64,000 nucleotides of DNA, taken from positions 22,866 to 86,865 of the forward strand of contig NZ_BCTU01000033.1 of NCBI RefSeq assembly GCF_001590925.1, given 5' to 3'. The translations under genes and the position numbers were made by a program. This stretch comes from Serratia plymuthica NBRC 102599. Lineage in GTDB: Bacteria > Pseudomonadota > Gammaproteobacteria > Enterobacterales > Enterobacteriaceae. The notes beneath the pieces are model-generated. The model ran no database searches. It was not told the origin of the DNA and saw only the letters and a program-made list of their open reading frames with translations. Shown piece after piece: positions 56,254 through 64,000 of the stretch. Positions within the stretch are counted from its first letter, which is position 1. The number at the start of each line of letters is the position of its first letter.

Positions 56254-56330
56254 TGGCGGAACGGACGGGGCTCGAACCCGCGACCCCCTGCGTGACAGGC
56301 AGGTATTCTAACCAACTGAACTACCGCTCC
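56254..56330 (-). tRNA. aspV: tRNA-Asp (anticodon GTC)
   Basis: 77 nt on the minus strand, starting GGAGCGGTAGTTCAGTTGG and ending GTTCCGCCA with CCA encoded. The anticodon GTC lies at 56296-56294 in a CCTGCCT-GTC-ACGCAGG stem-loop. Its place next to dnaQ matches aspV in E. coli. Nearly identical to E. coli tRNA-Asp by eye. Confidence 0.97.
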
Positions 56331-56476
56331 GCGCCGTTCAACTCTTGCGAGAGGAACGAGGCGCATATTACGGTTGAGCTTCTATTCCGTCAATGCCTTT
56401 TTCTTACGAAATTAACCGTTTGCGCAGTTTTTCAGCTAAGGCGGTTAAAAAGCGCGTTTTCATGCCGGGAACGCCG

Positions 56477-57217
56477 TTATTCCGCTTCCGCACGCCACAG
56501 GCAACTGCCGCCCTTTTTCGCCACCAAATCCAGTCGCGCCTCATGGGCCACCACTTCTGCATCGCTGGCATAGACCACTTTCATCGCCGTCGCCGGACGG
56601 ACAATGCGCTGTATATCCTGCGTCGAGTCGTTATGCTGCGTGTCACCTTCCATCTGGAACGCCATCGACGTCTGGCCGCCGGTCATCGCCAGATAAACTT
56701 CCGCCAGGATCTCGGCATCGAGCAATGCGCCGTGCAGCGTACGCTTGCTGTTGTCTATCTCATAACGGCCGCAAAGGGCGTCAAGGTTGTTGCGCTTGCC
56801 CGGGAACAGGCGGCGCGCCATCAACAGGCTGTCGGTGATGGTGCAGAAGGTGTCGGTCTTCGGCAGCCCCTTCTGCAACATGCGGAATTCGTGATCCATA
56901 AAGCCGATGTCGAACGACGCATTATGGATGACTAACTCACCGCCACGAATGAAGTCGATGAACTCATCGGCGATTTGGTCGAACGTGGGCTTATCCGCCA
57001 GGAACTCGTCGCTGATGCCGTGAACCCCGTAGGCTTCAGGATCCACCAGCCGATCAGGTTTGACGTAAACGTGATAGTGGCGGCCGGTCAGGCGACGGTT
57101 AATCACTTCCACTGCGCCAATTTCAATGATGCGGTGGCCTTCGTAATGCACCCCGAGTTTGTTCATACCGGTGGTTTCGGTATCGAGGACAATCTGTCTG
57201 GTGGTTGTAGAGATCAT
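56477..57217 (-). CDS. dnaQ: DNA polymerase III epsilon subunit (proofreading exonuclease)
   Basis: 246 aa. The DEDDh exonuclease residues are seen in [10 protein letters not shown] (Asp, Glu), [14 protein letters not shown] (Asp) and [17 protein letters not shown] (His, Asp). The C-terminal region binds the alpha subunit. Divergent from rnhA, as in other Enterobacterales. Confidence 0.97.
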   Translation of the reverse strand: MISTTTRQIVLDTETTGMNKLGVHYEGHRIIEIGAVEVINRRLTGRHYHVYVKPDRLVDPEAYGVHGISDEFLADKPTFDQIADEFIDFIRGGELVIHNASFDIGFMDHEFRMLQKGLPKTDTFCTITDSLLMARRLFPGKRNNLDALCGRYEIDNSKRTLHGALLDAEILAEVYLAMTGGQTSMAFQMEGDTQHNDSTQDIQRIVRPATAMKVVYASDAEVVAHEARLDLVAKKGGSCLWRAEAE

Positions 57218-57289
57218 ATTGCAGTGCTCGCAGCGCTCGTTTATGTCAGACTTGGCTTTTATAAAACCGATAGGAAGAGTCTACCAGAG

Positions 57290-57757
57290 ATGCTCAAACA
57301 GGTAGAAATTTTCACCGACGGCTCCTGCCTTGGCAACCCGGGCCCCGGTGGTTACGGCGCTATACTGCGCTATAAGCAAGTTGAGAAAACCTTCAGTGCG
57401 GGTTACCGCCTGACCACCAACAATCGCATGGAGCTGATGGCGGCGATTGTCGCGCTCGAAGCCCTGACTGCCCCCTGTGAAGTGACGCTGAGCACCGACA
57501 GCCAGTATGTGCGCCAGGGCATTACCAGTTGGATCCATAACTGGAAAAAGCGTGGCTGGAAAACAGCCGATAAAAAACCGGTCAAAAATGTCGATCTTTG
57601 GCAGCGGTTGGACCTGGCTATTCAGACCCACACCATCAAGTGGGAATGGGTTAAAGGCCACGCCGGCCACCCGGAGAACGAACGCTGCGACGTGCTGGCG
57701 CGCGATGCGGCCGGCAACCCCACACAGGATGACGTGGGTTACAAACCGGAAAATTAA
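57290..57757 (+). CDS. rnhA: Ribonuclease HI
   Basis: 155 aa, the E. coli length. Catalytic acids are in [31 protein letters not shown] and CDVLARDAA. It removes RNA from RNA-DNA hybrids. Start at 57290 ([11 protein letters not shown]); the long upstream extension is an artefact overlapping dnaQ. Tail-to-tail overlap of 4 bases with yafS. Confidence 0.97.
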   Translation: MLKQVEIFTDGSCLGNPGPGGYGAILRYKQVEKTFSAGYRLTTNNRMELMAAIVALEALTAPCEVTLSTDSQYVRQGITSWIHNWKKRGWKTADKKPVKNVDLWQRLDLAIQTHTIKWEWVKGHAGHPENERCDVLARDAAGNPTQDDVGYKPEN

Positions 57758-58473
57758 GGCAGCTTGCGGTAACTCTTGGTCGCGCCGACGGCGCGGCTGA
57801 GAGCCGGTTTTCTGGCCCCTACCTTCATCGGCGTTGGCGTCAGCGGCAAGGTACGTTTACGCGCGACAATCACGCTCATGCACCCCAACGCCGGCAAATG
57901 CGTACTTAAAAACGTCCCGCCTTTGCGCTGCCACGGCAGTACATGAAAGCGCGCCTGATGCAGCACTTCATAATTCAACAGGCTGAGCCAGTCCAACAGG
58001 CGCATTTGGGTAAACATGCGGCTGACATAGGGCTGACGATGGCGTAATCCGGGCACCAGCTTGCCCAATCCCAACAGGCTAAACGGGTTGAAACTGCTGA
58101 TCACCAGCCAACCGTCGTCAATCAACACGCGATCGACTTCGCGCAGCATACGGTGCGGATCGTCGGCATAAGACAGCGTATGCGCCAGCAGGCAGGCATC
58201 TACCGATTTGGCGGCGAACGGCAGTTGGTAAGCATCCGCCAGCACCTGCAGATTTTCCCCTTTCAGGCTCACATTCACCTGATGCGAAATGGCGCACTTG
58301 TCGGTCGCCAGGCTGGCGCTGAGGTTACCGAGTTTCAGCAGGTGAAAACCGAACAGCTTCGACCACCAGGGTTGCAACTGCCGCTCGAGCGCCTCACGAT
58401 AGTATTCCCCCCACGGCATTTCCGCCCAAGACTGTGGGCCGGCGAGCTTTTCTAGAGTATGGGCTGGTTTCAT
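57754..58473 (-). CDS. yafS: SAM-dependent methyltransferase-like protein YafS
   Basis: 239 aa. A class I methyltransferase core is suggested by [35 protein letters not shown]. The substrate is not known. It keeps the E. coli position between rnhA and gloB. Confidence 0.88.
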   Translation of the reverse strand: MKPAHTLEKLAGPQSWAEMPWGEYYREALERQLQPWWSKLFGFHLLKLGNLSASLATDKCAISHQVNVSLKGENLQVLADAYQLPFAAKSVDACLLAHTLSYADDPHRMLREVDRVLIDDGWLVISSFNPFSLLGLGKLVPGLRHRQPYVSRMFTQMRLLDWLSLLNYEVLHQARFHVLPWQRKGGTFLSTHLPALGCMSVIVARKRTLPLTPTPMKVGARKPALSRAVGATKSYRKLP

Positions 58474-58517
58474 GATTTATTATCTTCTTTCAAGCCGTTG
58501 CCAACATGAGGTCCAAC

Positions 58518-59273
58518 ATGAATCTTATCAGCATTCCCGCCTTCCAGGACAATTACATTTGGTTATTGGATAACCAACAAGGGCATTGCGTCCTGGTCGA
58601 TCCCGGCGAAGCGCAACCGGCGCTTGACGCGTTGGAACGCCTGAATCTGACGCCTGATGCCATTCTGCTGACCCATCATCATCACGATCACGTCGGCGGC
58701 GTAGCGCAAATTGCGGCGCGCTATCCTGGCTTGAAGGTCTATGGCCCGCAGGAAACGGCCGACAAAGGAGCAAATCACCTCGTTCATGACGGTGAAACGA
58801 TCGAAATCAACGGCCGCCAATATGCCGTTATCGCGGTTCCCGGACATACGCTGGGCCATGTAGCATTCTATAGCGCACCTTATCTGTTCTGCGGAGACAC
58901 GATTTTCTCTGCCGGCTGCGGCAGGCTGTTTGAAGGAACGGCCGAGCAAATGTACAACGCATTTCAACAACTCGCGCAACTTCCCGATAACACCTTAATT
59001 TGCTGCGCGCATGAATATACTCTTTCAAATCTTAAGTTTGCGCGCGCTATTTTGCCGGAAGATCGAGAGATTGAAACATATCAACAACAAGTCGAAGCGT
59101 TAAGGGCAAAAGGCCAGCCCAGCGTCCCTGCAAGGCTACAAACAGAGCGTAAAATTAACCTATTTTTACGATGCCATGACACTGATTTACAAAAGAAATT
59201 AGGCTTTTATACACCACCAGACCATCTTCATTCGGTTTTTTCCGAATTACGCCTGCGGAAAGATAACTTCTGA
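58518..59273 (+). CDS. gloB: Hydroxyacylglutathione hydrolase (glyoxalase II)
   Basis: 251 aa metallo-beta-lactamase-fold enzyme that hydrolyses S-lactoylglutathione to D-lactate and glutathione. The metal motif [29 protein letters not shown] and HEYT are intact. Start at 58518 gives the normal length; an ATG at 58506 is less likely. Confidence 0.96.
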   Translation: MNLISIPAFQDNYIWLLDNQQGHCVLVDPGEAQPALDALERLNLTPDAILLTHHHHDHVGGVAQIAARYPGLKVYGPQETADKGANHLVHDGETIEINGRQYAVIAVPGHTLGHVAFYSAPYLFCGDTIFSAGCGRLFEGTAEQMYNAFQQLAQLPDNTLICCAHEYTLSNLKFARAILPEDREIETYQQQVEALRAKGQPSVPARLQTERKINLFLRCHDTDLQKKLGFYTPPDHLHSVFSELRLRKDNF

Positions 59274-59344
59274 GCTTTTAGTTGTGTTATTTGACGAAGC
59301 AAAGTATGATTGCTCGTCTTTTAAGCAACTATATTGACACACAC

Positions 59345-60730
59345 ATGAAGGCTAAAGCGATATTTCTCGCCTCAGTCTTGCTAGTGGGGTGCCAGTCATC
59401 CAGGCAGGATGCACCGGCCCCAGAACAGCATGCACAGAGTTTGTCTTCGGCAGGTCAAGAAGGTGAAGCAGGAGAGTACACAGCGAATGGTCGAGCGAGC
59501 TCGGCGCGGTGGCTAGATAACAATAGTGGTGCCGCGCAACAGAACCTGTGGAACTTCATTAGCGACGAGCTGAAGATGGAGGTTCCGGAAAATTCCCGGA
59601 TCCGTGATCAAAAAAGAAAGTACCTAAAAAGTAAGAGCTATCTCCACGATGTAACATTACGGGCAGAGCCGTACATGTACTGGATAGTCGGGCAGATTAA
59701 GAAACGTAATATGCCGATGGAACTGGTACTGCTACCCATAGTGGAGAGCGCTTTTGACCCACACGCCACGTCAAGTGCCAACGCCGCAGGGCTATGGCAA
59801 ATCGTGCCGCAAACGGGTCGCAATTATGGTTTGAAAAACAACCAGTGGTATGACGGGCGACGCGATGTCGTGGCCTCGACGACTGCTGCGCTTGATATGA
59901 TGCAGTACTTGAACCGCATGTTTAACGGTGACTGGTTATTGACCATTGCCGCTTATAACAGTGGTGAAGGCCGTGTCATGCAAGCGGTTAAGGCAAATAA
60001 ACGCCAGGGTAAGCCAACCAATTTCTGGGCATTGTCGCTTCCGCGTGAAACGTCAATTTATGTCCCGAAAATGCTGGCGCTGAGCGACATCATTAAAAAC
60101 AGCAAGCAGTACGGCATCAATCTGCCAAAGACTGATAACACCCGTGCGCTGGCTCGTATTGATGTCGGACAGCAAATACAGTTAACTCAGGCGGCTGAGA
60201 TGGCTGGGCTTTCAATTACCAAGATGAAAGCTTATAACCCCGGTTACAAAAAAGGCGTTACGGCACCCAACGGGCCCCATTACATTATGGTTCCTAAAGG
60301 AAATGCCGATCAGCTGAAAGACTCGCTGGCCGATGGCCAGATCGCGGTGACTCAGCCAACGACGCAGTTGGCGAAGAACAGCGGCTTGTCTGGTAGCAGC
60401 TCGTATAAAGTGCGCTCCGGCGACACGGTATCGAGCATTGCCAAGCGGTTGAATATCAAAACCAGCGATTTGCAGAGTTGGAACAACTTGCGTGCCAAGA
60501 GCGCTTTAAAAGTTGGGCAAACCCTGCAAGTGGCCAGCAACACTGACAGTAACAGCAGTATCACCTATCAAGTTCGTAAAGGTGATTCGCTTGCCAGTAT
60601 TGCACGTCGTCATCGCGTCGATATTACCGACGTGATGCGTTGGAATTCAACGCTCGGCAAAGGCAACAGCCTGCAACCCGGTCTGAAACTGACCTTGTTT
60701 GTAAGCAACAAAATGACGCCGGATACCTAA
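59345..60730 (+). CDS. mltD: Membrane-bound lytic murein transglycosylase D
   Basis: 461 aa lipoprotein (lipobox LLVGC, Cys16). The SLT domain has its catalytic Glu in VESAFDPHATSSANAAGLWQ and the NSGEGRV region. Two C-terminal LysM repeats (YKVRSGDTVSSIAKRLNI and YQVRKGDSLASIARRHRV) bind peptidoglycan, with a weaker LysM-like segment before them. Start chosen at 59345 so the signal peptide is at the N-terminus. Confidence 0.94.
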   Translation: MKAKAIFLASVLLVGCQSSRQDAPAPEQHAQSLSSAGQEGEAGEYTANGRASSARWLDNNSGAAQQNLWNFISDELKMEVPENSRIRDQKRKYLKSKSYLHDVTLRAEPYMYWIVGQIKKRNMPMELVLLPIVESAFDPHATSSANAAGLWQIVPQTGRNYGLKNNQWYDGRRDVVASTTAALDMMQYLNRMFNGDWLLTIAAYNSGEGRVMQAVKANKRQGKPTNFWALSLPRETSIYVPKMLALSDIIKNSKQYGINLPKTDNTRALARIDVGQQIQLTQAAEMAGLSITKMKAYNPGYKKGVTAPNGPHYIMVPKGNADQLKDSLADGQIAVTQPTTQLAKNSGLSGSSSYKVRSGDTVSSIAKRLNIKTSDLQSWNNLRAKSALKVGQTLQVASNTDSNSSITYQVRKGDSLASIARRHRVDITDVMRWNSTLGKGNSLQPGLKLTLFVSNKMTPDT

Positions 60731-60741
60731 ATTTCCGGCAC

Positions 60742-60768
60742 AAAAAAGCACCCTCCGGGTGCTTTTTT
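60742..60768 (+). terminator. Terminator of mltD
   Basis: AAAAAAGCACCC and GGGTGCTTTTTT form a 12-bp stem around a TCC loop. The symmetric A/T arms would also serve the convergent yafD. Confidence 0.92.
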
Positions 60769-60791
60769 ATTGGCTGAATGCTGAGCGCTCA

Positions 60792-61586
60792 TTACCAGTG
60801 CGGCTTGTCTGCCTCAGGATGAAACTCCACCAACAGAGGGTTATGATCCGAAGCGCTGGTCACCAGTACGGAGGCCTCCGCGACCCCCATATTGCGATAG
60901 AAGACAAAGTCCAACGGGCGGCCAAAAGCTTTCCGGCGGTGATCGTCGGTGAAATTCACTTCGCGCAGCGCCATATCGCTGGCGAACTGATACAGCGCAT
61001 TGATGCGTTTGCGGCTCCAGGCATTAAAATCCCCAGCCATGATCACCGGCCCATGGTGATTAGCAATTTGCTCACCGATTGGACCCAGTTGCTTACTGTA
61101 TACGTCCACACCCAAGCTAAAATTCACCGCATGGATATTTACCACCATCAGCAGTTGGCCGTTAAACAGCGGATAGACGGTAATCAAAGCCGACTTGGCT
61201 AACCGCAGTAGCGGTTCACGCTCACGCAGCGGGCAGCAGTAAACCGGGTGAGCCGCCGCCAGCGTCATCACGCCTGAAGGATGTTGGGGCAGCGCAAATG
61301 CCGGCACCTGATCGGCCGCCAGATAGTTGGCAGTGGCAAAGCTCACCAGTTCAGGCGTAGTTTGCGCTTCTTGCAACAGCACCAGCTGTGCATCCTTGCC
61401 ATAGTTTTTCAGCACCGAGAGCCAGTCCGCCCGTTGCTGTTTAAAGATATTCCACACCATTACCCGCAACGCGCCCGCCGTGGGCAATGCGGCCCCGGGC
61501 GGCAGCGGCTGGTTGACGGCACCAGGGAAAATTCGCTCAACTGGCTGGCCTGCAACATACCTCATTGCATAAGTTCGTTTCGGCAC
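60792..61586 (-). CDS. yafD: Endonuclease/exonuclease/phosphatase-family protein YafD
   Basis: 264 aa. EEP-fold landmarks are [31 protein letters not shown] and [12 protein letters not shown], so the Asp, Glu and His metal/catalytic residues are kept. The precise substrate is not established. Gene position next to mltD is conserved. Confidence 0.9.
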   Translation of the reverse strand: MPKRTYAMRYVAGQPVERIFPGAVNQPLPPGAALPTAGALRVMVWNIFKQQRADWLSVLKNYGKDAQLVLLQEAQTTPELVSFATANYLAADQVPAFALPQHPSGVMTLAAAHPVYCCPLREREPLLRLAKSALITVYPLFNGQLLMVVNIHAVNFSLGVDVYSKQLGPIGEQIANHHGPVIMAGDFNAWSRKRINALYQFASDMALREVNFTDDHRRKAFGRPLDFVFYRNMGVAEASVLVTSASDHNPLLVEFHPEADKPHW

Positions 61587-61779
61587 GCTATTCGCCTATT
61601 TCCCATGAGGATGAAACTGACGGTGACATTCCCGCCAACAATGAATCGATTATACGCCTGCCCTCACCTGACAGCATGGCTTTTACGGGGTATATCCTTT
61701 TCAGTTATAGGGGCCTGAAACAGGGAATTCAATGTTCTGACAGTATATGTATGTAAAGGTTAGCGGCGATGAGTGATAA

Positions 61780-61813
61780 ATGCGAAAAGGCCCGCAAAAT
61801 GAACTGCGGGCCT
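61780..61813 (-). terminator. Terminator of the MFS gene
   Basis: On the minus strand AGGCCCGCA and TGCGGGCCT (61813-61805 / 61796-61788) form a 9-bp stem with an 8-base loop followed by TTTTCGC. Confidence 0.8.
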
Positions 61814-61835
61814 GAATAGCGTGAGAGCATGGGGA

Positions 61836-63011
61836 TCAGGCAGGCTGCTGCTGGTACTTCTTATCCAGACGCCCGCTAAGGCCAACCAGCAACAGGGCCA
61901 CCAGCACGATCAACGCGCCAATCCACGGCGTTTGCGCCAATCCCAGGGTAGCAACGGTCTGGCCGCCAATCACCGACCCCAGCGCAATGCCCACGTTGAA
62001 TGCCGCAATATTCAGACCGGAAGCCACATCCACCGCGTTCGGCGTGTACTGCTCGGCTTTCTGCACGACATACACCTGCAAACCCGGAACGTTGCCGAAG
62101 GCAAACACCCCCATGACGATCACCGTTATCAACGCGGCAATGCTGTGGCCGGCAGTGAACTGGAACGCCAGCAGCAGAGCGGCCAATGCGGCAAAGATAA
62201 AGCTCAGCGCGCGCACGGCACCATGACGATCTGCCAGTTTGCCCCCCCAGATGTTACCGATAGCCACCGCAATGCCATAGGCAAGCAGGATCCAGCTCAC
62301 CGCCGGGGCGGAGAAACCCGCTAGTTCCTGCATCATCGGCGCCAGGAAGGTAAAAGTGGTGAACACGCCGCCGTAACCGAGGGCGGTGATGGCGTAGATC
62401 AGCAACAGACGCGGATGGGTCAGCACTTTAAACTGCTCGCCGATACTGGCGCTGGCCTGATTCTTGATATTGTTCGGTACCAGAATGATGCTGGCCACAG
62501 TGGCAAGAGCGCCAATCAGTGACACCGCCAGGAAGGTTTCGCGCCAGCCGAAGTGCTGCCCGATAAAGGTCCCCAACGGCACCCCGGTCACCAGCGCCAC
62601 GGTCAGGCCGCCGAACATGATGGCGATCGCCGAGGCAGCCTTCTCTTTCGCCACCAGGCCGGTCGCGATAGTAGAGCCGATTGAGAAGAATACGCCGTGC
62701 GCCAGGCCGGTCAGCAGGCGGGCAACCACCAGCGACTCATAGCCTGGTGCCTGCCAGGCCAGCAGGTTGCCGAGGGTGAACAGCACCATGAGGCCGATCA
62801 GCAACAGCTTGCGCGGCACGCGGCCGGTCAATGCCGTCAGCACCGGTGCGCCAATCGCTACGCCGATAGCATAAATGGTTACCAACAGCCCTGCCGAGGG
62901 CACGGTAACGCCAAGTTGCTCTGCGATGGTCGGGATCAAGCCGACTATCACAAACTCCGTGGTGCCGATAGCAAAGGCACTGATGGTCAATGCAAGTAAT
63001 GCGAGAGGCAT
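61836..63011 (-). CDS. MFS drug/sugar efflux transporter (YdhP/AraJ-like)
   Basis: 391 aa with 12 hydrophobic segments. DHA1-type landmarks are FAIGTTEFVIVGLIPTIA in segment 1, an A-motif-like GRVPRKLLLIG and GVPLGTFIGQHFGWR. Closest resemblance is to E. coli YdhP. Substrate unknown. Divergent from the LysR gene, which may control it. Confidence 0.85.
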   Translation of the reverse strand: MPLALLALTISAFAIGTTEFVIVGLIPTIAEQLGVTVPSAGLLVTIYAIGVAIGAPVLTALTGRVPRKLLLIGLMVLFTLGNLLAWQAPGYESLVVARLLTGLAHGVFFSIGSTIATGLVAKEKAASAIAIMFGGLTVALVTGVPLGTFIGQHFGWRETFLAVSLIGALATVASIILVPNNIKNQASASIGEQFKVLTHPRLLLIYAITALGYGGVFTTFTFLAPMMQELAGFSAPAVSWILLAYGIAVAIGNIWGGKLADRHGAVRALSFIFAALAALLLAFQFTAGHSIAALITVIVMGVFAFGNVPGLQVYVVQKAEQYTPNAVDVASGLNIAAFNVGIALGSVIGGQTVATLGLAQTPWIGALIVLVALLLVGLSGRLDKKYQQQPA

Positions 63012-63118
63012 GTTTATTTACTCCAAATAGCATTCAGGTTGATGACGGCTATTATCTGCTCATGCTTAAATGATAAAAATGCTCAAAGTTTCAAATTAAT
63101 TTTGCCAATGGAGCAACA

Positions 63119-64000
63119 ATGAAGGCCAATTCTGATGAGTTGATCACTTTTGTCACCGTGGTGGAAAGCGGCAGTTTCAGCCGGGCGGCTGAGCGGCTGG
63201 ATCAGGCCAACTCGGTGGTCAGCCGCACGGTCAAGAAACTGGAAGCCAAGCTGGGCGTGACGCTGCTAAATCGCACTACGCGGCAAATCAGCCTGACGCA
63301 GGAAGGGGAAAACTACTTCCGCCAGGTGCAGAAGGTACTGAACGATATGGCGGCGGCAGAAAATGCGCTGATGGAAAGCCGCCGGCGTCCACAAGGGCTG
63401 CTGCGTATCGACGCCGCTACGCCGGTGGTGCTGCACGTATTGACGCCGCTGGTGGCGGAGTTCAGAGCTCATTACCCGGAGATGTCGCTGTCGCTGGTGT
63501 CTTCAGAGAACTTTATCAACCTGATTGAACGTAAGGTGGATATCGCCATCCGCGTGGGTGAACTGAGCGACTCCACCCTGAAGGCGCGCAAGCTGATGAC
63601 CAGCTATCGGCGCGTGCTGGCCTCCCCCGCCTATCTGGCGCAGTACGGCACGCCGCAGACGGTAGAGGCGCTGGAACGGCATTGCTGTATCGGTTTTAAC
63701 GATCTGCCCAGCCTGAACCGCTGGCCGCTGGCCTGTGCCGACGGCCGTCAACTGGAAATCACGCCGGGGCTGACCACCAACAGCGGTGAAACCCAGCGTC
63801 ATCTGTGCCTGCACGGTAACGGTATTGCCTGCCTGTCGGATTTTATGATCGATGCGGATATAGCACGCGGCAATCTGGTGCCGATTTTGGTGAAAGAGAC
63901 CCTGCCGGTAGCGATGCCAATCAATGCGGTGTATTACAGCGACAGTGCGGTCAGCAACCGCCTGCGCAGCTTTATCGACTTTGTCAGCGAACGCCTGACG
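63119..64000 (+). CDS. yafC: LysR-family regulator YafC (3' end outside window)
   Basis: 294 codons to the right edge with no stop, so only the last few residues are missing. The winged helix is at the N-terminus ([36 protein letters not shown]), followed by the LTTR effector domain. Residue pattern ([44 protein letters not shown]) matches E. coli YafC very closely. It lies in the conserved place after yafD, but with an MFS gene inserted divergently. Confidence 0.92.
   Translation, partial: MKANSDELITFVTVVESGSFSRAAERLDQANSVVSRTVKKLEAKLGVTLLNRTTRQISLTQEGENYFRQVQKVLNDMAAAENALMESRRRPQGLLRIDAATPVVLHVLTPLVAEFRAHYPEMSLSLVSSENFINLIERKVDIAIRVGELSDSTLKARKLMTSYRRVLASPAYLAQYGTPQTVEALERHCCIGFNDLPSLNRWPLACADGRQLEITPGLTTNSGETQRHLCLHGNGIACLSDFMIDADIARGNLVPILVKETLPVAMPINAVYYSDSAVSNRLRSFIDFVSERLT

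Noticed and set aside
56254..56330. tRNA-Asp 3' end as an attachment site for the accessory block
   Set aside because: I found no second copy of the tRNA end and no integrase gene, so an att site cannot be supported from this window.

Overview
The window reads as chromosomal DNA of a member of the Yersiniaceae, most likely a Serratia species. This is an inference from gene order and protein resemblance, not from a marker gene. The backbone follows the enterobacterial order dinB ... yafK-yafJ-gmhA-fadE ... tRNA-Asp-dnaQ-rnhA-yafS-gloB-mltD-yafD-yafC. It carries the Na+-NQR operon, which Escherichia coli lacks, and several accessory blocks.

Layout. (1) 1-6.9 kb: the end of a type VI secretion (T6SS) cluster: tssG (cut by the left edge), tssA, a secreted fimbrial-adhesin-like protein, a Skp1-GlcNAc-transferase-like glycosyltransferase, a membrane protein ending in an OmpA domain, and an Eag (DUF1795) chaperone with no effector beside it. 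(2) 7-21.8 kb: core genes: dinB with a LexA box, a degenerate GDPD-like periplasmic protein, nqrABCDEF-apbE-nqrM, yafK (dpaA), yafJ, gmhA, and fadE with a FadR box. (3) 21.9-22.3 kb: a Hok/Sok-type toxin-antisense RNA locus. (4) 22.3-28.7 kb: the methionine salvage genes mtnK, mtnA, mtnDCB, mtnE and the omega-amidase yafV, with MetJ-box-like sites. (5) 28.7-41.1 kb: purine-nitrogen (urate/allantoin) genes in two divergent units around hpxU: hpxFGHIJK-hpxQ-hpxT-permease leftward and hpxWXYZ rightward. Both have sigma-54 promoter sequences and one has an NtrC site. (6) 41.2-41.8 kb: a RHH-antitoxin/RelE-ParE-toxin pair with a perfect operator palindrome. (7) 41.8-52.1 kb: the aerobactin locus (viuB-like reductase, ShiF-like exporter, iucABCD, iutA) with Fur-box-like sequence. 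(8) 52.1-56.2 kb: the second half of the purine genes, hpxSAB and the allantoin permease hpxC, with tandem HpxS-type operators. (9) 56.2-64 kb: core genes from tRNA-Asp to yafC, which runs off the right edge.

How they work together. The hpx genes cover urate permease, hydroxyisourate hydrolase, OHCU decarboxylase, allantoin racemase, allantoinase, allantoate amidohydrolase, ureidoglycine aminotransferase and oxalurate/oxamate hydrolysis, all aimed at recovering nitrogen. The urate-oxidising step (HpxO) and guanine deaminase are not in the window. The mtn genes recycle methylthioribose to methionine. The aerobactin operon makes and recovers a citrate-hydroxamate siderophore and physically splits the purine genes. 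Everything between fadE and tRNA-Asp (about 34 kb) occupies an interval that holds only a few genes in E. coli, so it is a variable zone next to a tRNA gene.

Most worth a second look: the adhesin-like/glycosyltransferase/OmpA/Eag module at the T6SS end, the unlisted Hok/Sok locus, the sigma-54 promoter that overlaps the upstream start codon of hpxW, the phased HpxS operators, and the catalytically degenerate GDPD homologue.
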